A stretch of 64,000 bases of DNA from Dendrophyllia cribrosa (lineage: Eukaryota > Cnidaria > Anthozoa > Scleractinia > Dendrophylliidae), in NCBI GenBank assembly GCA_024195265.1, contig JAJLRJ010000010.1, positions 20,130,284-20,194,283 on the forward strand, given 5' to 3'. Position 1 is the first letter of the stretch. Every line of letters begins with the position of its first letter. The position numbers and the translations under genes were made by a program. This document shows, in pieces, positions 22,427 through 33,140 of the stretch. The notes beneath the pieces are model-generated. The model did no database searches. It worked only from the letters and a program-made list of their open reading frames with translations, and was not told the origin of the DNA.

Positions 22427-22508
22427 GAAAACTCATTTTCATATGAAAGGTTGTGCACCTAGCCTCGCTTTGACAACGAGGCGTAACGTAACTCGAAAAT
22501 GGCCTATT
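22328..22508. mobile_element. Foldback MITE
   Basis: Left arm AATAGGCCATTTCCGAGTTG and right arm AACTCGAAAATGGCCTATT are inverted. Inside, AGCGAGGCTAGGTGC and GCACCTAGCCTCGCT also pair, as do the two AACTCATTTTCATATGAAAG-type stretches. Nearly the whole 180 bp can fold on itself. Confidence 0.75.
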
Positions 22509-22747
22509 GTCAAACAGTTAAGTTTAGATCGAATAAATCGTTGAACAGAACACGTCCCGGCATGTCACAGAACTGCTGAGTAAACAATTCTTAAGCATTA
22601 CTCCGTGGAGTCACGTTCAAATTCCACACATCTCGTATTTCTGTCACGCTATTTGATCGATCATGTTGATATTGTTAATTTATTCGAAACCCATCACCGA
22701 TTCTCCAAAATGCCTGTGTTTAAACAATCCTGATTCCTTGTAGTAGG

Positions 22748-22802
22748 TACCCTGCGAGCAGAGCCTCTTTCGATGATCGAAAGAGGCTCTGCTCGCAGGG
22801 TA
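22748..22802. mobile_element. 55-bp perfect hairpin MITE with 9-bp duplication
   Basis: TACCCTGCGAGCAGAGCC at the left is mirrored by GGCTCTGCTCGCAGGGTA at the right, and the middle (TCTTTCGATGATCGAAAGA) also pairs. TGTAGTAGG flanks it at 22,739-22,747 and 22,803-22,811. Confidence 0.85.
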
Positions 22803-23164
22803 TGTAGTAGGTGGTTTCAAGAATTTTAAAGCGAAAAAAATATACAAAGTTCTAAACTTATGTTTTTTCTAACAGTACCGAGCCGATCAGAGAAAAAAAT
22901 ATAGACCTGAAATTGTAGCATACTAAATAAAGGATGGACGATGTTATTTTTGTGGGGGGTGGGGGCAGGGGGCGGTGTTGGGCAATTTTTCTGATCATGA
23001 ATTTTTTTCCGTCTTGATGTTGTGCAAGAATTTTTTTCGGGATTGTTCCATACCTTTTTTTCCTTTGGCTCGCTGTGCATTATTTTTTTCTTTACTTTTG
23101 CTGTGCAGAAATTTTTTTAGTAATTGCCCACCATCCCCCCTCTTAACAATAAAATGCTCCGTCC

Positions 23165-23345
23165 CTAAAGTTTGGTTTCCATATGATCGCAAGGATCGCA
23201 GCGATCGCAGAAAAAAGTATTGTGCGAGCATTGCGATCATATGGAAACCAAAAACTTTGCGATCCTTGCGATTGCGATCGCAGAGATAGAAAAATTTCTC
23301 TCTGCGATCCTTGCGATCGAGAGGTTTTTATATGGAAACCACTCT
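23165..23345. mobile_element. GATCGC-rich MITE cluster
   Basis: GGTTTCCATATGATCGCAAG at the left is mirrored by GCGATCATATGGAAACC at about 23,230-23,250. A second diverged unit ends in TATATGGAAACC. The body is a dense run of GCGATCGC and CGATCCTTGCGATC words. A related unit is at about 23,780-23,900. Confidence 0.65.
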
Positions 23346-23349
23346 TGCG

Positions 23350-23712
23350 ATCCTTACGATCCAAAATGTTCCAGAAAGCATTTGTGCCAATCTAATCAAG
23401 TTGAAAATGAATCTCATGTTATATTCTCTTGCGCATTGTATAATAAGTTTCGCTCCAAATTTTTTGACGAAGTCATTGAAAAATACAACTTTTGAAAGAC
23501 TTCGATATCAACTCAAAAATTTTGTTCCTTTTTAACAGCATTGATCCCTTTATTTGTAGATCAGTTGCTGCTTTTATTTTCGATATCATGAATTATAGAT
23601 ATTAAATATTATTTCAGAAGTAAATTTAATTAGAAATTGATATATGTAGCTTAGGTAATGCCATGTATAGATATGGAAATACCTCAATAAATTGTTGTTG
23701 TTGTTGTTGCAT
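23350..23712 (+). mobile_element. Truncated non-LTR retrotransposon 3' end
   Basis: A diverged frame encodes NQVENESHVIFSCALYN and RSKFFDEVIEKY, the C-terminal zinc-knuckle-like region (H and C visible) found after the reverse transcriptase in many LINEs. It ends in (TTG)n at about 23,694-23,710. Only the last few hundred bases are present. Confidence 0.6.
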
Positions 23713-23779
23713 TGCACACCAAAGCCTTGTATCCCATAATGCACTTAAGGTTAATCGGATCCAGGCCTCTCGTCGTTTC

Positions 23780-23903
23780 CTTGCGATCGCTGCGATCATA
23801 TGGAAACCCGAGGTCTCAGCGATCGCAAGGATCGCAAGAATCGCAGCGATCGTCGATCGTAACGATCGCTGCGATCGTTGCGATTATATGGAAACCAGGC
23901 TTT
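23780..23903. mobile_element. Second GATCGC-rich MITE
   Basis: TGCGATCATATGGAAACC at the left and GCGATTATATGGAAACC at the right enclose repeated GCGATCGCAAGGATCGC text. Same family as 23,165-23,345. Confidence 0.6.
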
Positions 23904-24068
23904 AGGAGTGCTTGAAGCGGGCTGTGGAATGTAAATGTAAATGTGGACTGGACTGTGCATATTGATAGATTCTAGATTGTATATTGTGGATTGCTAATAT
24001 AAAACTCTAAAATGAAAACCGGGTGGAATCTGAGACCAAACGAGCCAGTTTTGAAGCCCATCGGGCTA

Positions 24069-24190
24069 CTTGTTTGTTTGGTTAGCAATGATGACAGGCT
24101 GGGCACAAGTAAGTTTATGTTTCAATCCTTTGAACTGAAGCCGATAAAACCGCTCCTTGCCTTCAGTTCAAGACACTGCAGTATAAACGC
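24069..24190. repeat. Continuation of the segmental duplication
   Basis: GTTTGGTTAGCAATGATGAC through CAGTTCAAGACACTGCAGTA matches 60,983-61,100. It marks where the shared locus resumes after the composite insertion. Confidence 0.8.
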
Positions 24191-24795
24191 TTTCACACAG
24201 ATTTTGCCGGAAATATCCATTTGGTCCACCTGAGTGGGCTATATTGTCTGGATGCGCTGCAATCTTAGCTATTCACTGAGACAAAAATTTAGCCATTTCT
24301 TTGCTATATCAGCCAAAACGTGTCGCATTTTTTCAGCTGAAAGTTAAAATTTTACTCAATTCTCAGCTGAGTTAAGCCCATCCAAACCTTCCACATACAA
24401 AACAGGTGATAAATAGAGGTTATTCACCGAAAAAATGTGGAACTAGATACAACTACAAACGACCTGAAACATCCAAGTGTGTTTTCCAGAATGTTCAATT
24501 TTTGGCGGTATTATTCAAAAACCAAGGATAAAATTGAACTACAACATACACAAATCAAAACTTTTAATTGTTGTCATTAAATAGCATTGCCTGGGAAAAC
24601 TGCTTTATCCAATTTATGTTTTATGTTTTTAAAATCTTAAATATAGCGATTTTACATAAAATAGCTAAATTCACTACATTAAGTTGTCCAACTTTGGGTC
24701 ATCAGCTTACGGCACCACAGGGATTATTGGGAACCACAATATTTCAACTACGGAGCTGTCCCTTATGGGGTTATAAATCAGTGATTTGATAGTAC

Positions 24796-24935
24796 CTGTG
24801 TTATTAAGCCTTCAGCTATGAATCCATACCAAAGGTCTCTCATCATATGCCGGATGGAAACTGGTGTGCTTTTGGTCATTCCGAAACTTTGTCCTTTTTC
24901 ATCAATGGCCAGCTGAACATGTATCATAGCACTCC
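24796..24935 (-). CDS. Methyltransferase copy 2, exon 3
   Basis: Acceptor TTTAAAG| at 24,936 and donor CACAG|GTACT at 24,796 bound 140 bp. The exon encodes SAMIHVQLAIDEKGQSFGM, STPVSIRHMMRDLWYGFI and AEGLITQ. This matches the segment after the product-helix region in SABATH-like enzymes (a basic/hydrophobic strand, then a helix ending in D/EGLI). It joins exon 2 through a split Gly codon and exon 4 in phase 0. Confidence 0.75.
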
Positions 24936-25056
24936 CTTTAAACACACACAAAAAATGAAATGAAAATAAGTGCGACAGTTTAACTTGAACCTGCACACAG
25001 ACGCGATTTCCTTCCTCCAATTAATATGAGATGCACAGGAAAGGAATCTCATTTAA

Positions 25057-25281
25057 AGGGGTAGTATCATGAGGGCGAAACTTGAAAACGTTCGGTCCAT
25101 GTTTTCAAGTTTGATTCGGCAAATTCAAAAAGGCCGTCGAGAAGTGGAGGTATTTGTTGAATCAAAAAATCCGTTTTGATAGCCGGAAGAAAAAAAAATC
25201 ACTTTTAACAGTGATATGTCCAAAATTCCGGTGCAAGAACAATGAACAGTGCCGCGCGTGGAATCTCGTGATACTGCCCCT
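25057..25281. mobile_element. TTAA-flanked MITE, copy 2
   Basis: Same 225-bp family as 17,307-17,531 but in inverted orientation, flanked by TTAA at 25,053-25,056 and 25,282-25,285. It sits in intron 2 of methyltransferase copy 2. Confidence 0.8.
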
Positions 25282-25879
25282 TTAAGAACGTTATGGGATG
25301 TTGGTTGTCAGTCCTTTCTTTTTTCATGTAGATCATGTGATAATACTGAATTCATAAATCAAAGTTTTATTTGTATTAGCGAAGTTTTGTTTATTTACAA
25401 ATTAATATCTCAATATTGAAAAAACATTTGAATATTGAATAAAGGTTTGAAAGGCTCAAGCTAACTGGGCCGGAGACGTGTGCAGACCAGATTAGATAGA
25501 AAGTTCAGCAAAATACTTAGGGGGTGTTTACATGACACCGTTTGTTTTCTACTCAGGGTATACAAAATGTAATATTACATTTGTATAACTGCAATTGCTG
25601 CAATTGATATTAAAACAAAGTTTTAATATCCACTTTTTTAGAATATTCTTAGGATTTAATTTAAAATTTAGCATTTTATTAGATTTTAATACAGTAAACA
25701 AGCAATATACTAATAAGGCTGCTAAGAAGCTAAGGGGGGTCTCGATAATGCAGCATAAAGGACAAAACAACAATAGAAACGAGACAACAGTTCAATAAAG
25801 ACAGACAGAGGCAACCCTTTTGATTATATTACTGGATGCTTAATAATAATAACGAGAAATTGCCGATACAAAGTTATAA

Positions 25880-26698
25880 CTAGTGTATCCAAAAGATAGT
25901 AATTGCTGCGGTAAATTTGTTGTAATAATGCTGTTTTATCGTCTCGCTGGTATTACAGAATTTTCTCTTTCGTTTTTTGAGGGAAAGCAAAGCAAATGTA
26001 ACCGGGATGAATCGACGAAAACTCCAGCTGATAAGACTAATTTTGTTTTGTAATTCACGCATCAAGTTCTTGCAATGTCTGTAGAATATTGTTGAGCAAA
26101 GGACGCGTTCACCACGAGGAAGGTGTGAAAATTTAGGTTTAACTTAATTATTGATAATGAATATATGTTGCGTTACTAGCTAGCCGTATCGTGTTCGCGT
26201 CTCCACGCGCTCAGCTCAGGTTTCGCGTCCCCACGCGCTCAGCTCAGTCTCATCGACCGCTGTCGGAGTGATTTCAAAATAATTTGTCTTTTATTCTGTA
26301 CAATCTTCGAAAATCTTTGCTATCCAACGGTCCTATCACCATGCCTCACAGTCCTCGCTCAACTCGCGGTAGTCTTCGACACTTCAGTTCCGATTACGAC
26401 TGGTACATGTTGGACCAAAATATTACAAATCTCGCAGCCAACAGCTTGAAGCAGCAAGCGAGGCTATTGTTGTGGCGCAGTGAATTCTGGCCCAAAATGT
26501 GTGCGTGGCGCAGTGAATTCTGGCCCAAAATGTGTGCGTGGCGCAGTGAATTCTGGCCCAAAATGTGTGCGTGGCGCAGTGAATTCTGGTAAAAAGCGAT
26601 CAAATCGAGATTTTTCGTAGCTTATATTTTTTTTCTCATATATTTCTCTTAAATCCTGATTATGTTGCTGCTCACTCGCTACGCTCGTTCCGCAGCAA
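25880..26698. mobile_element. Insertion inside the left arm
   Basis: About 820 bp with no counterpart in the right arm. It holds a direct duplication of CCACGCGCTCAGCTCAG (about 26,203 and 26,233) and the 33-bp tandem repeat at 26,472-26,590. No transposase frame or clear inverted ends were found. Confidence 0.55.
26472..26590 (+). repeat. 33-bp in-frame tandem repeat, four units
   Basis: GTGGCGCAGTGAATTCTGGC plus CCAAAATGTGTGC repeats three times fully and once in part, with no substitutions. The 33-bp period keeps a frame open that reads WRSEFWPKMCA per unit within the open frame 26,284-26,592. Exact identity means recent expansion. There is no other support for coding. Confidence 0.85.
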
Positions 26699-27394
26699 TA
26701 AACGAAAAGGCGCGGCATTTGCTTGCGCTGCTATGCAAAACAGGACTAGAAACAACAAAGATCAGACAGTAGTTCAATAAAAGACAGTAAGGTGCGTTTA
26801 AATTAGGATTGTAATTTCATGGATGCTGAGTGATAATTATTTGGAGAAAGTGCTAAAAATAAATTTAAATTAGAAATCCATAAGTGCAACACAAACGATA
26901 GGAGCCGTGGACTGTCAATTAAAAATAACAACTTAGGGAGTGTTTTCTCCAGAGCTCATTCAAAATTACCCCCGACAATGTATCATTGTAGAAATGATAG
27001 ATAAATAGTCTCTTGAAATTAGATGTGCGGCATCCCAAACATCGGAGGGAGAGATCCATGGCAGCAGAACAGCCGGATCTTGCTCATTCTTCACGTGTTT
27101 TCTTATCTCCAAAGAATAAGACCTTATAATTTTAGTACAAATGTTGTCAGCACTAACGACCTTGAGTCCTGATAATAAACCTAGTGTATGCGGCGCATAA
27201 CCATTATTCAAAAGGAGGAGAAGAAAATATCTACTCTCGTATAAATTATCAATTTTTTATTAATTATTTTAGATTAATCATTGACATGCACTTTAGAAAT
27301 CACCCAAAACAATATTGTTTAAACTGAGCGTTCAGCTGTAAAGTGTTACTACACAATTTTATGATTTTACGATTTTAATTTTGGTATTCTATTT

Positions 27395-28258
27395 TAATGA
27401 TTGGTTAAAACACGAGTTAATGTTTAATTTACAGTAGTTTTTTGTGTACCATTGGGGTATACAAAATGCATTATTGCATCTACAACGTTTTGCTGTGATT
27501 CAGTGAAATAAAAACCGTCTGTGTTTTAAATATCTACTATTTAAAAATTATAACAGGTTAAAATATCGACCCTATTATGAATTTAAAATTGGTAATTATG
27601 ATAAATACAAAGCAAGATTTACAAGTTTATTATTTTTACATACAGTCGAACTTCCGGTTGCGACCACCTTCGGATCCTAGAGGCTTGGTCACACCAGTTT
27701 AAATACAATAGATGTATCTTAGAGCTACAAACTTTATAAATGCTTGCTTTACTGTTACATTTAGGCATTTAGTGTCGCATTTTCTTTTCATGTATGTTTT
27801 AGCGCTTTCAAGCAAAATGTCTAAATAAAAAATATAGCTCCTTTTCTTGATCACTATTGTTATAAACAGCGGTTGGCTCATTCGCACATCATAAGCTAAA
27901 TCATTAAACTAGTAGTAATTGGAAATTAGGGGAGTGCGTTCGACAGGGTGGGGTGATGGTACGAGGGGGTGAGGAAGTGGGAGGTGGAGGTGAGGGCCAA
28001 TAGGCGGTGGTGGTGGGAGGGGGGGGGGGGGGGGGGGCTGGTCAAGGTGTGGCAGTTATTATATCGTTGTCATATTCTCTGGATATTTTCAGTTTAGAAC
28101 TATAAAATCCAAGTCTTGTTTTGTTTACATAAAATCGCTTTTCAACCTATGAAATTAATGAACAAACACATAAAAATGGACAACAAAATCTTCTGTTGAA
28201 AAACATTTATTCAAATATTCGTTAGTTTATGTTTAAAAGCAAAAGTAAATAACCTGAT
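27395..28258. other. Spacer of the inverted repeat, AT-rich with poly-G
   Basis: No gene is recognised. A G-rich patch at 27,950-28,037 ends in an uninterrupted G run of about 20 bases, a likely trouble spot for assembly. Confidence 0.5.
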
Positions 28259-28510
28259 TTGGCAATAGCAGTTATTGTAAAATTTGACGTCTACAAAGAC
28301 TTCCATCTTGTGTACCCATATGCCCAGTCACTGCCTCAGTTCAATTATCAATTATCAGTTGGCTTCCATGAAAGACAGCAGCTTCCTCTTGCACTTGCAT
28401 GGGCAATAACAATTCGCAAAAGTCAAAGACTTACCTTACCTACATGTAAGGCATGGGTAGATAACCTGAGAAAAGAAGAAGATAAGAGCAAAAAACTTGA
28501 AGTAAGGGAA
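28259..28510 (+). pseudogene. Pif1/Helitron-type helicase fragment (plus strand)
   Basis: The frame encodes FHERQQLPLALAWAITI, then KSQRLTL, then KAWVDN. This resembles the helicase motif V/VI region of Pif1-like proteins (LPLxLAWAITIHKSQGLTL), with the Gly of KSQG replaced by Arg and the text ending soon after. It is a relic. The next part of the same domain lies on the opposite strand at 28,720-28,887. Confidence 0.6.
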
Positions 28511-28719
28511 AATTAAACTAAGAGTAAATTACCTTTAACACATGTTTGTCCTACTTACCTAATTGACAAATTATATTATTGCAAGTCTTATGATAATTAT
28601 TAATCGGGGGAAGCACATACATTTCCCTAGCTGTAAAATCATGTCTAAACACTTTGGTTGGATTATAACAGAACTAATGATGGTGTTCAGTGTTATGAAA
28701 TCTATTGTGCTAATGTAAT

Positions 28720-28887
28720 TCGGTCTAGTCTGTCTTTCACAGTCAGTCGATATCGCAAAGTATTTGATGATTTTAAACTTGTTAACCGCTCATACGTCAT
28801 TGGCTCAATAACATATGATGATAATGTTTTATTCCTGCTAAGAGCTACATACGAGACTCCTGGAGTTTTATATTGGTCGAGTCCCAC
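28720..28887 (-). pseudogene. Pif1/Helitron-type helicase C-terminal fragment (minus strand)
   Basis: The minus strand reads PGVSYVALSRNKTLSSYVI, then EPMTYERLTSL and YRLTVKDRLDRI, the YVALSR motif VI and tail of a Pif1-like helicase. It would directly follow the fragment at 28,259-28,510 in an intact gene but is inverted and about 300 bp away. Confidence 0.6.
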
Positions 28888-29218
28888 AAGTCTGAGCGCA
28901 GAGAGAAGTTGAATCTCCTAAGAAAAGCATCGCTATCGTAGTCGGGGCGAATCGCAGTGTGTTTCCTAGAAAACACACTACTGCACAGTTTTCTGATAGA
29001 GTAAGTAGCTTCAGTCATATTTTCAAGGGGAAGTTCGAATAAATCTACAAAACTTCACTTACCATGGGGAAAACTGTGAAAAACAGCAAAGGCAGAAGAA
29101 AACACAAAGGACAGCACGAGTTGTAACAAAAACAGAAAAACATGGTCGTCGTCGAAAGTAATTTCACTGCACTTGTAAATACCAGTTCCCGGCGGCCGAC
29201 ACGAGATCGAGGCCATTT

Positions 29219-29222
29219 GTGG

Positions 29223-29294
<72 letters not shown>
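29219..29294. repeat. (CAGC)n microsatellite
   Basis: About 18 perfect CAGC units just outside the right arm of the inverted repeat. Confidence 0.95.
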
Positions 29295-29295
<1 letters not shown>

Positions 29296-29390
29296 CAAGA
29301 TGGCGTCTAAACCCTGAAATCATATGGCATCGCGATTGATACCCGCGGGAAAAGGGACTGAAATAGTATGCGTCCTCCTTCGTCGAACGC

Positions 29391-30435
29391 AAATAGAATA
29401 CCAAAATTAAAATCGTAAAATCATAAAATTGTGTAGTAACACTTTACAGCTGAACGCGGCTCAGTTTAAACAATATTGTTTTGGGTAATTTCTAAAGTGC
29501 ATGTCAATGATTAATCTAAAATAATTTTAAAATAAAAAATTGAAAATTTATACGAGAGTAGATATTTTCTTCTCCTCCTTTTGAATAATGGTTATGCGCC
29601 GCATACACTAGGTTTATTATCAGGACTCAAGGTCGTTAGTGCTGACAACATTTGTACTAAAATTATAAGGTCTTATTCTTTGGAGATAAGAAAACACGTG
29701 AAGAATGAGCAAGATCCGGCTGTTCTGCTGCCATGGATCTCTCCCTCCGATGTTTGGGATGCCGCACATCTAATTTCAAGAGACTATTTATCTATCATTT
29801 CTACAATGATACATTGTCGGGGGTAATTTTGAATGAGCTCTGGAGAAAACACTCCCTAAGTTGTTATTTTTAATTGACAGTCCACGGCTCCTATCGTTTG
29901 TGTTGCACTTATGGATTTCTAATTTAAATTTATTTTTAGCACTTTCTCCAAATAATTATCACTCAGCATCCATGAAATTACAAACCAATATAAACGCACC
30001 TTACTGTCTTTTATTGAACTACTGTCTGATCTTTGTTGTTCCTAGTCCTGTTTTGCATAGCAGCGCAAGCAAATGCCGCGCCTTTTCGTTTATTATAACT
30101 TTGTATCGGCAATTTCTCGTTATTATTATTAAGCATCCAGTAATATAATCAAAAGGGTTGCCTCTGTCTGTCTTTATTGAACTGTTGTCTTGTTTCTATT
30201 GTTGTTTTGTCCTTTATGCTGCATTATCGAGACCCCCCCCCCCCCCTTCTTAGCAGCCTTATCAGTATGTTGCTTGTTTACTGTATTAAAATCTAATAAA
30301 ATGCTAAATTTTAAATTAAATCTTAAGAATATTCTAAAAAAGTGGATATTAAAACTTTGTTTTAATATCAATTGCAGCAATTGCAGTTATACAAATGTAA
30401 TATTATATTTTGTATACCCTGAGTAGAAAACAAAC
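29391..30435. repeat. Large inverted repeat, right arm
   Basis: Reverse complement of 27,394-25,541 minus the 820-bp insertion. It starts AAATAGAATACCAAAATT and ends AGTAGAAAACAAAC. It carries the frame 29,581-29,826 (+), whose peptide (GYAPHTLGLLSGLKVV ... DVWDAAHLISRDY) is identical to that of the left arm. A C-run at 30,234-30,247 is the main indel between the arms. Confidence 0.9.
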
Positions 30436-31069
30436 AAAATACAATGAAGGCAAGAAACATGAGAATAAAAATGTGTAAAAAACTACTCTGATTAATTATA
30501 TTGTTGTCTAAAATTTAAGCATGATGAGATGATAAAAGAGTACTTGTCTTAATAATAAACCAGAGGGAGGGGAGAGGGGCTTTTATTATAATTTTGCGAA
30601 ATGCCAGCAGTTCACCCCTAATTTATTTTTTATTTCATTAAAATTAATTTCAAAAATAGGTTCCCACAAGTGAATAAAATTGATTAACATCAATAAACCC
30701 TACTTTGATTGATCAAGAAAGTGTTCTTCATGCACTGCATGTACATTGATGATTACTGTATATAAGTTCGATTGTATTTTAGTACAAGCACCGGTAATAG
30801 TTTCCCAAAGCTCGCGAGTACTGTATGTTTATTCATGCCGGGATTAGTCCCGACCATAGATTTTGTCATTTATTGTGTTGGTTAATTGTGAAAGAATTAG
30901 TTATTTGAGAGGATTATTTGAGAGGGGGACTAAAGAAAGGATTTACAGTACTTTGTTGGTAGTAGACCATTGCGATATCCCATCTGCAACAGCTTGAGCG
31001 TGACTGGCCTTTCTTTTTGACTATCACTAAGCAGATCAGAAGCAGTTGTGTCATCGACAGATTACTCAC
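30436..31069. other. Intron sequence of methyltransferase copy 2
   Basis: AT-rich, no feature recognised. It lies between exons 2 and 3. Confidence 0.4.
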
Positions 31070-31348
31070 CTGAAGCCAGCTCCTTTGCCCTTAGCAGTAA
31101 CAGTAGCTCCCAATCCTCTGCAGCTTGTTTCTTCAGCTTCTCTTCTGTTTCTGGATTCTCTACCAGAAGATGATCAAATGCCCCTGGCATGTTACGTGGT
31201 TTCTCACGCAACCAGTGCATTGCAATGGCAGAAAATGCCAAATTTACTGTCTGAGGAGGGAGGCATTGGCTGTAGAAGTTGGTGCCACAGCTCGTGACAA
31301 AGACGTTTGAAAAATCTAGAAAAAAGCTTTTTGGACCTGGTATAATAC
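31070..31348 (-). CDS. Methyltransferase copy 2, exon 2
   Basis: Acceptor TTCCTAG| at 31,349 and donor TTCAG|GTGAGT at 31,070 bound 279 bp. The exon completes a Gly codon split with exon 1 and encodes PGPKSFF, NVFVTSCGTNFYSQCLPP, LAFSAIAMHWLREKPRN and AAEDWELLLLLRAKELASG. The SGTSFY-like step and the SxxAMHWL strand are hallmark blocks of SABATH/Methyltransf_7 enzymes around the substrate pocket. This exon is the strongest single piece of evidence for the gene family. Confidence 0.8.
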
Positions 31349-32336
31349 CTAGGAAGGTAAAAAGGAGAAATAAACAGAAATAGTTAGACTGCTAGCAGTC
31401 CCTCTCTGGATAGTTGAACGGGTGAACAAATCACGCAATAAGCGATCGACTGAGCAAGCGAAAGTAGTAATGTCCAGTCTCGCCAAGCTTGTTTTTGTGA
31501 TCAGCTCTGGCCATGCATCTGCTCAACCAGCTGACTGAAAAGGGGCAGCTACAATGTAGCAGTCTAAGAAATAGCACAATATGTGCGATACGAAGTTTAG
31601 CATATGTTTTTATTCTGTGCGTTTCGGAATCCGACTCATGTGTTTAAAGTCATCACGGGCGTTTTTATGTTGGTCATGCTATGCAGTCTCTTGGGTTTTC
31701 CGTTTGGTAGTATTTAAGCAAGTGTTGGATGTATAAATATTCTTTTTCTCAGAGTCAGGTCATGTCGAGCAACCTTCTACTGGTAAACCATGTAGTCCAG
31801 TACAACCTGTTCATGGGTCGCGTAGCCGCTGGCGACTCAACTGTGTCCCCCACCAGGTGTTTGCAGGTGGGTGCAGGATTAAAAACAAGACCCGTTTAAG
31901 GATGAGCTCCCACTGAGCCAACGGCCATCCACCAAAATCACATACGGGGAGCTGACCTCAGGAACAAAGTCCCAATCCTACGGTGTAATCGACGTGCCAA
32001 GGAGATGAATGGCAGGGTGTTAACTATTACTAAAGTAGGCCGTGGTTTGGCAAACCTTTTCACTGGTGGCGTGCATTAACCCGTGGGTGACCTTGTTTTG
32101 TAATGTACACCCTGCATGGCATTTTCATGGATTTCTTTACACAATCATATATTCAGCACAGTAACAAATATGCGACGAATGATCCTGAGGATCAGCGACG
32201 GCACCCGAACCACCGGCGTATCAGAGGAGGCAGAAAGAAACGCATAAACCGGCGCAGTAGTAGATAGTCATTAGATTTAAGCCTTGTTATGGATTAGGTG
32301 GATTAGGTGCCTAGGTGATGACGCAATTTGGTATAG
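31349..32336. other. Intron sequence, nothing recognised
   Basis: Lies between exons 1 and 2 of methyltransferase copy 2. A Lys/Arg-rich frame near 32,170-32,270 is not supported by anything else. Confidence 0.3.
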
Positions 32337-32340
32337 TTAA

Positions 32341-33136
32341 GGTGGCTGAACACAGTGTGCGCGCGCTCTTCAATTTCATCTGCTTACGTGAGTCAGCGCG
32401 CGCAAAGTTTTGAGAAAAACAAACGTGGCGCCTATTCAGCGATCATTTTATTTTGCTCAGCGTGGATCGCGAAAGTTTTGTTTTTCGTCTTAAAATGAAA
32501 CAATTTGTTGTTTGTAAAAATGTTTGTTGAATCAATAGATAATATATAGAACCACTGAAGAAATACACTGCCTTTTTGGTCGTTTTTGTCTTTGGATCGA
32601 GAACCCAGTTAAATGCAACGCATGCGCAGTTGACCAAAAAATTGTGACTGGATATTTTAGCGACTTTCCTCGGAAACGTGCTGATTTCTACGGAACCACT
32701 CATTAGAATTTCACGAAATTTGGCACAATAATAGTTTCGAATATGCCGAACTCAACTGCCACCAAAAATTTGAAATCTAACAGAGGAGATTTTTACAAAA
32801 CGCAAACATATTAAACAACAAATTACGGAAGATCCCTCTGTCAAAATTACATGAGACTAGTGTTAACATGCGAATATTTTTACGAGTTTACTAGAGACAA
32901 ATGATGGACAAAATCTAATGACTAGATTTTTCTGAAAATAAACGAAACCAAATATTGCAGGCTGATTTCCAATCCACGGTGTTGCCATGGCAACACCCTA
33001 AAAGCTCAACAAAAATATCAAAATATAAAGCTTGTTTCTTAATCTTATGCCTCGCCAATTTTGGGCGCCCAGTCGTAAGTGGTTTTAAAATGACAATGAA
33101 TGATGCATAGGTACAGTAAAACTGTGTTCAGCCACC
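32341..33136. mobile_element. 796-bp TTAA element with GGTGGCTGAACACAG ends
   Basis: Left end GGTGGCTGAACACAG and right end CTGTGTTCAGCCACC are perfectly inverted, and TTAA flanks both sides (32,337-32,340 and 33,137-33,140). No transposase frame is present. A non-autonomous element moved by a TTAA-specific transposase is inferred. Confidence 0.8.
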
Positions 33137-33140
33137 TTAA

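Larger units (their letters stand above)
22051..24068. mobile_element. Composite insertion, absent from the paralogous locus
   Basis: At 60,977-60,985 the paralogous sequence runs directly from AGCCCTTATT to TGTTTGGTTAGCAATG. Here those anchors are separated by about 2.0 kb containing several nested elements: a foldback at 22,328-22,508, a 55-bp MITE at 22,748-22,802, GATCGC-rich MITEs, and a LINE tail. A deletion in the other copy is the alternative. Confidence 0.6.
25541..27394. repeat. Large inverted repeat, left arm (with an 820-bp insertion)
   Basis: Bases 25,541-25,879 and about 26,699-27,394 are the reverse complement of 29,391-30,435 with few differences. The right arm reads straight through the junction at TTATAATAAACG, so the intervening 25,880-26,698 is an insertion in the left arm only. 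An 81-codon frame (26,966-27,211, minus) encodes the same peptide as the other arm. Confidence 0.9.

Noticed and set aside
29142..29339. Reading frame of Ala-Ser-Gln-Pro repeats
   Set aside because: It is only the (CAGC)n microsatellite translated.
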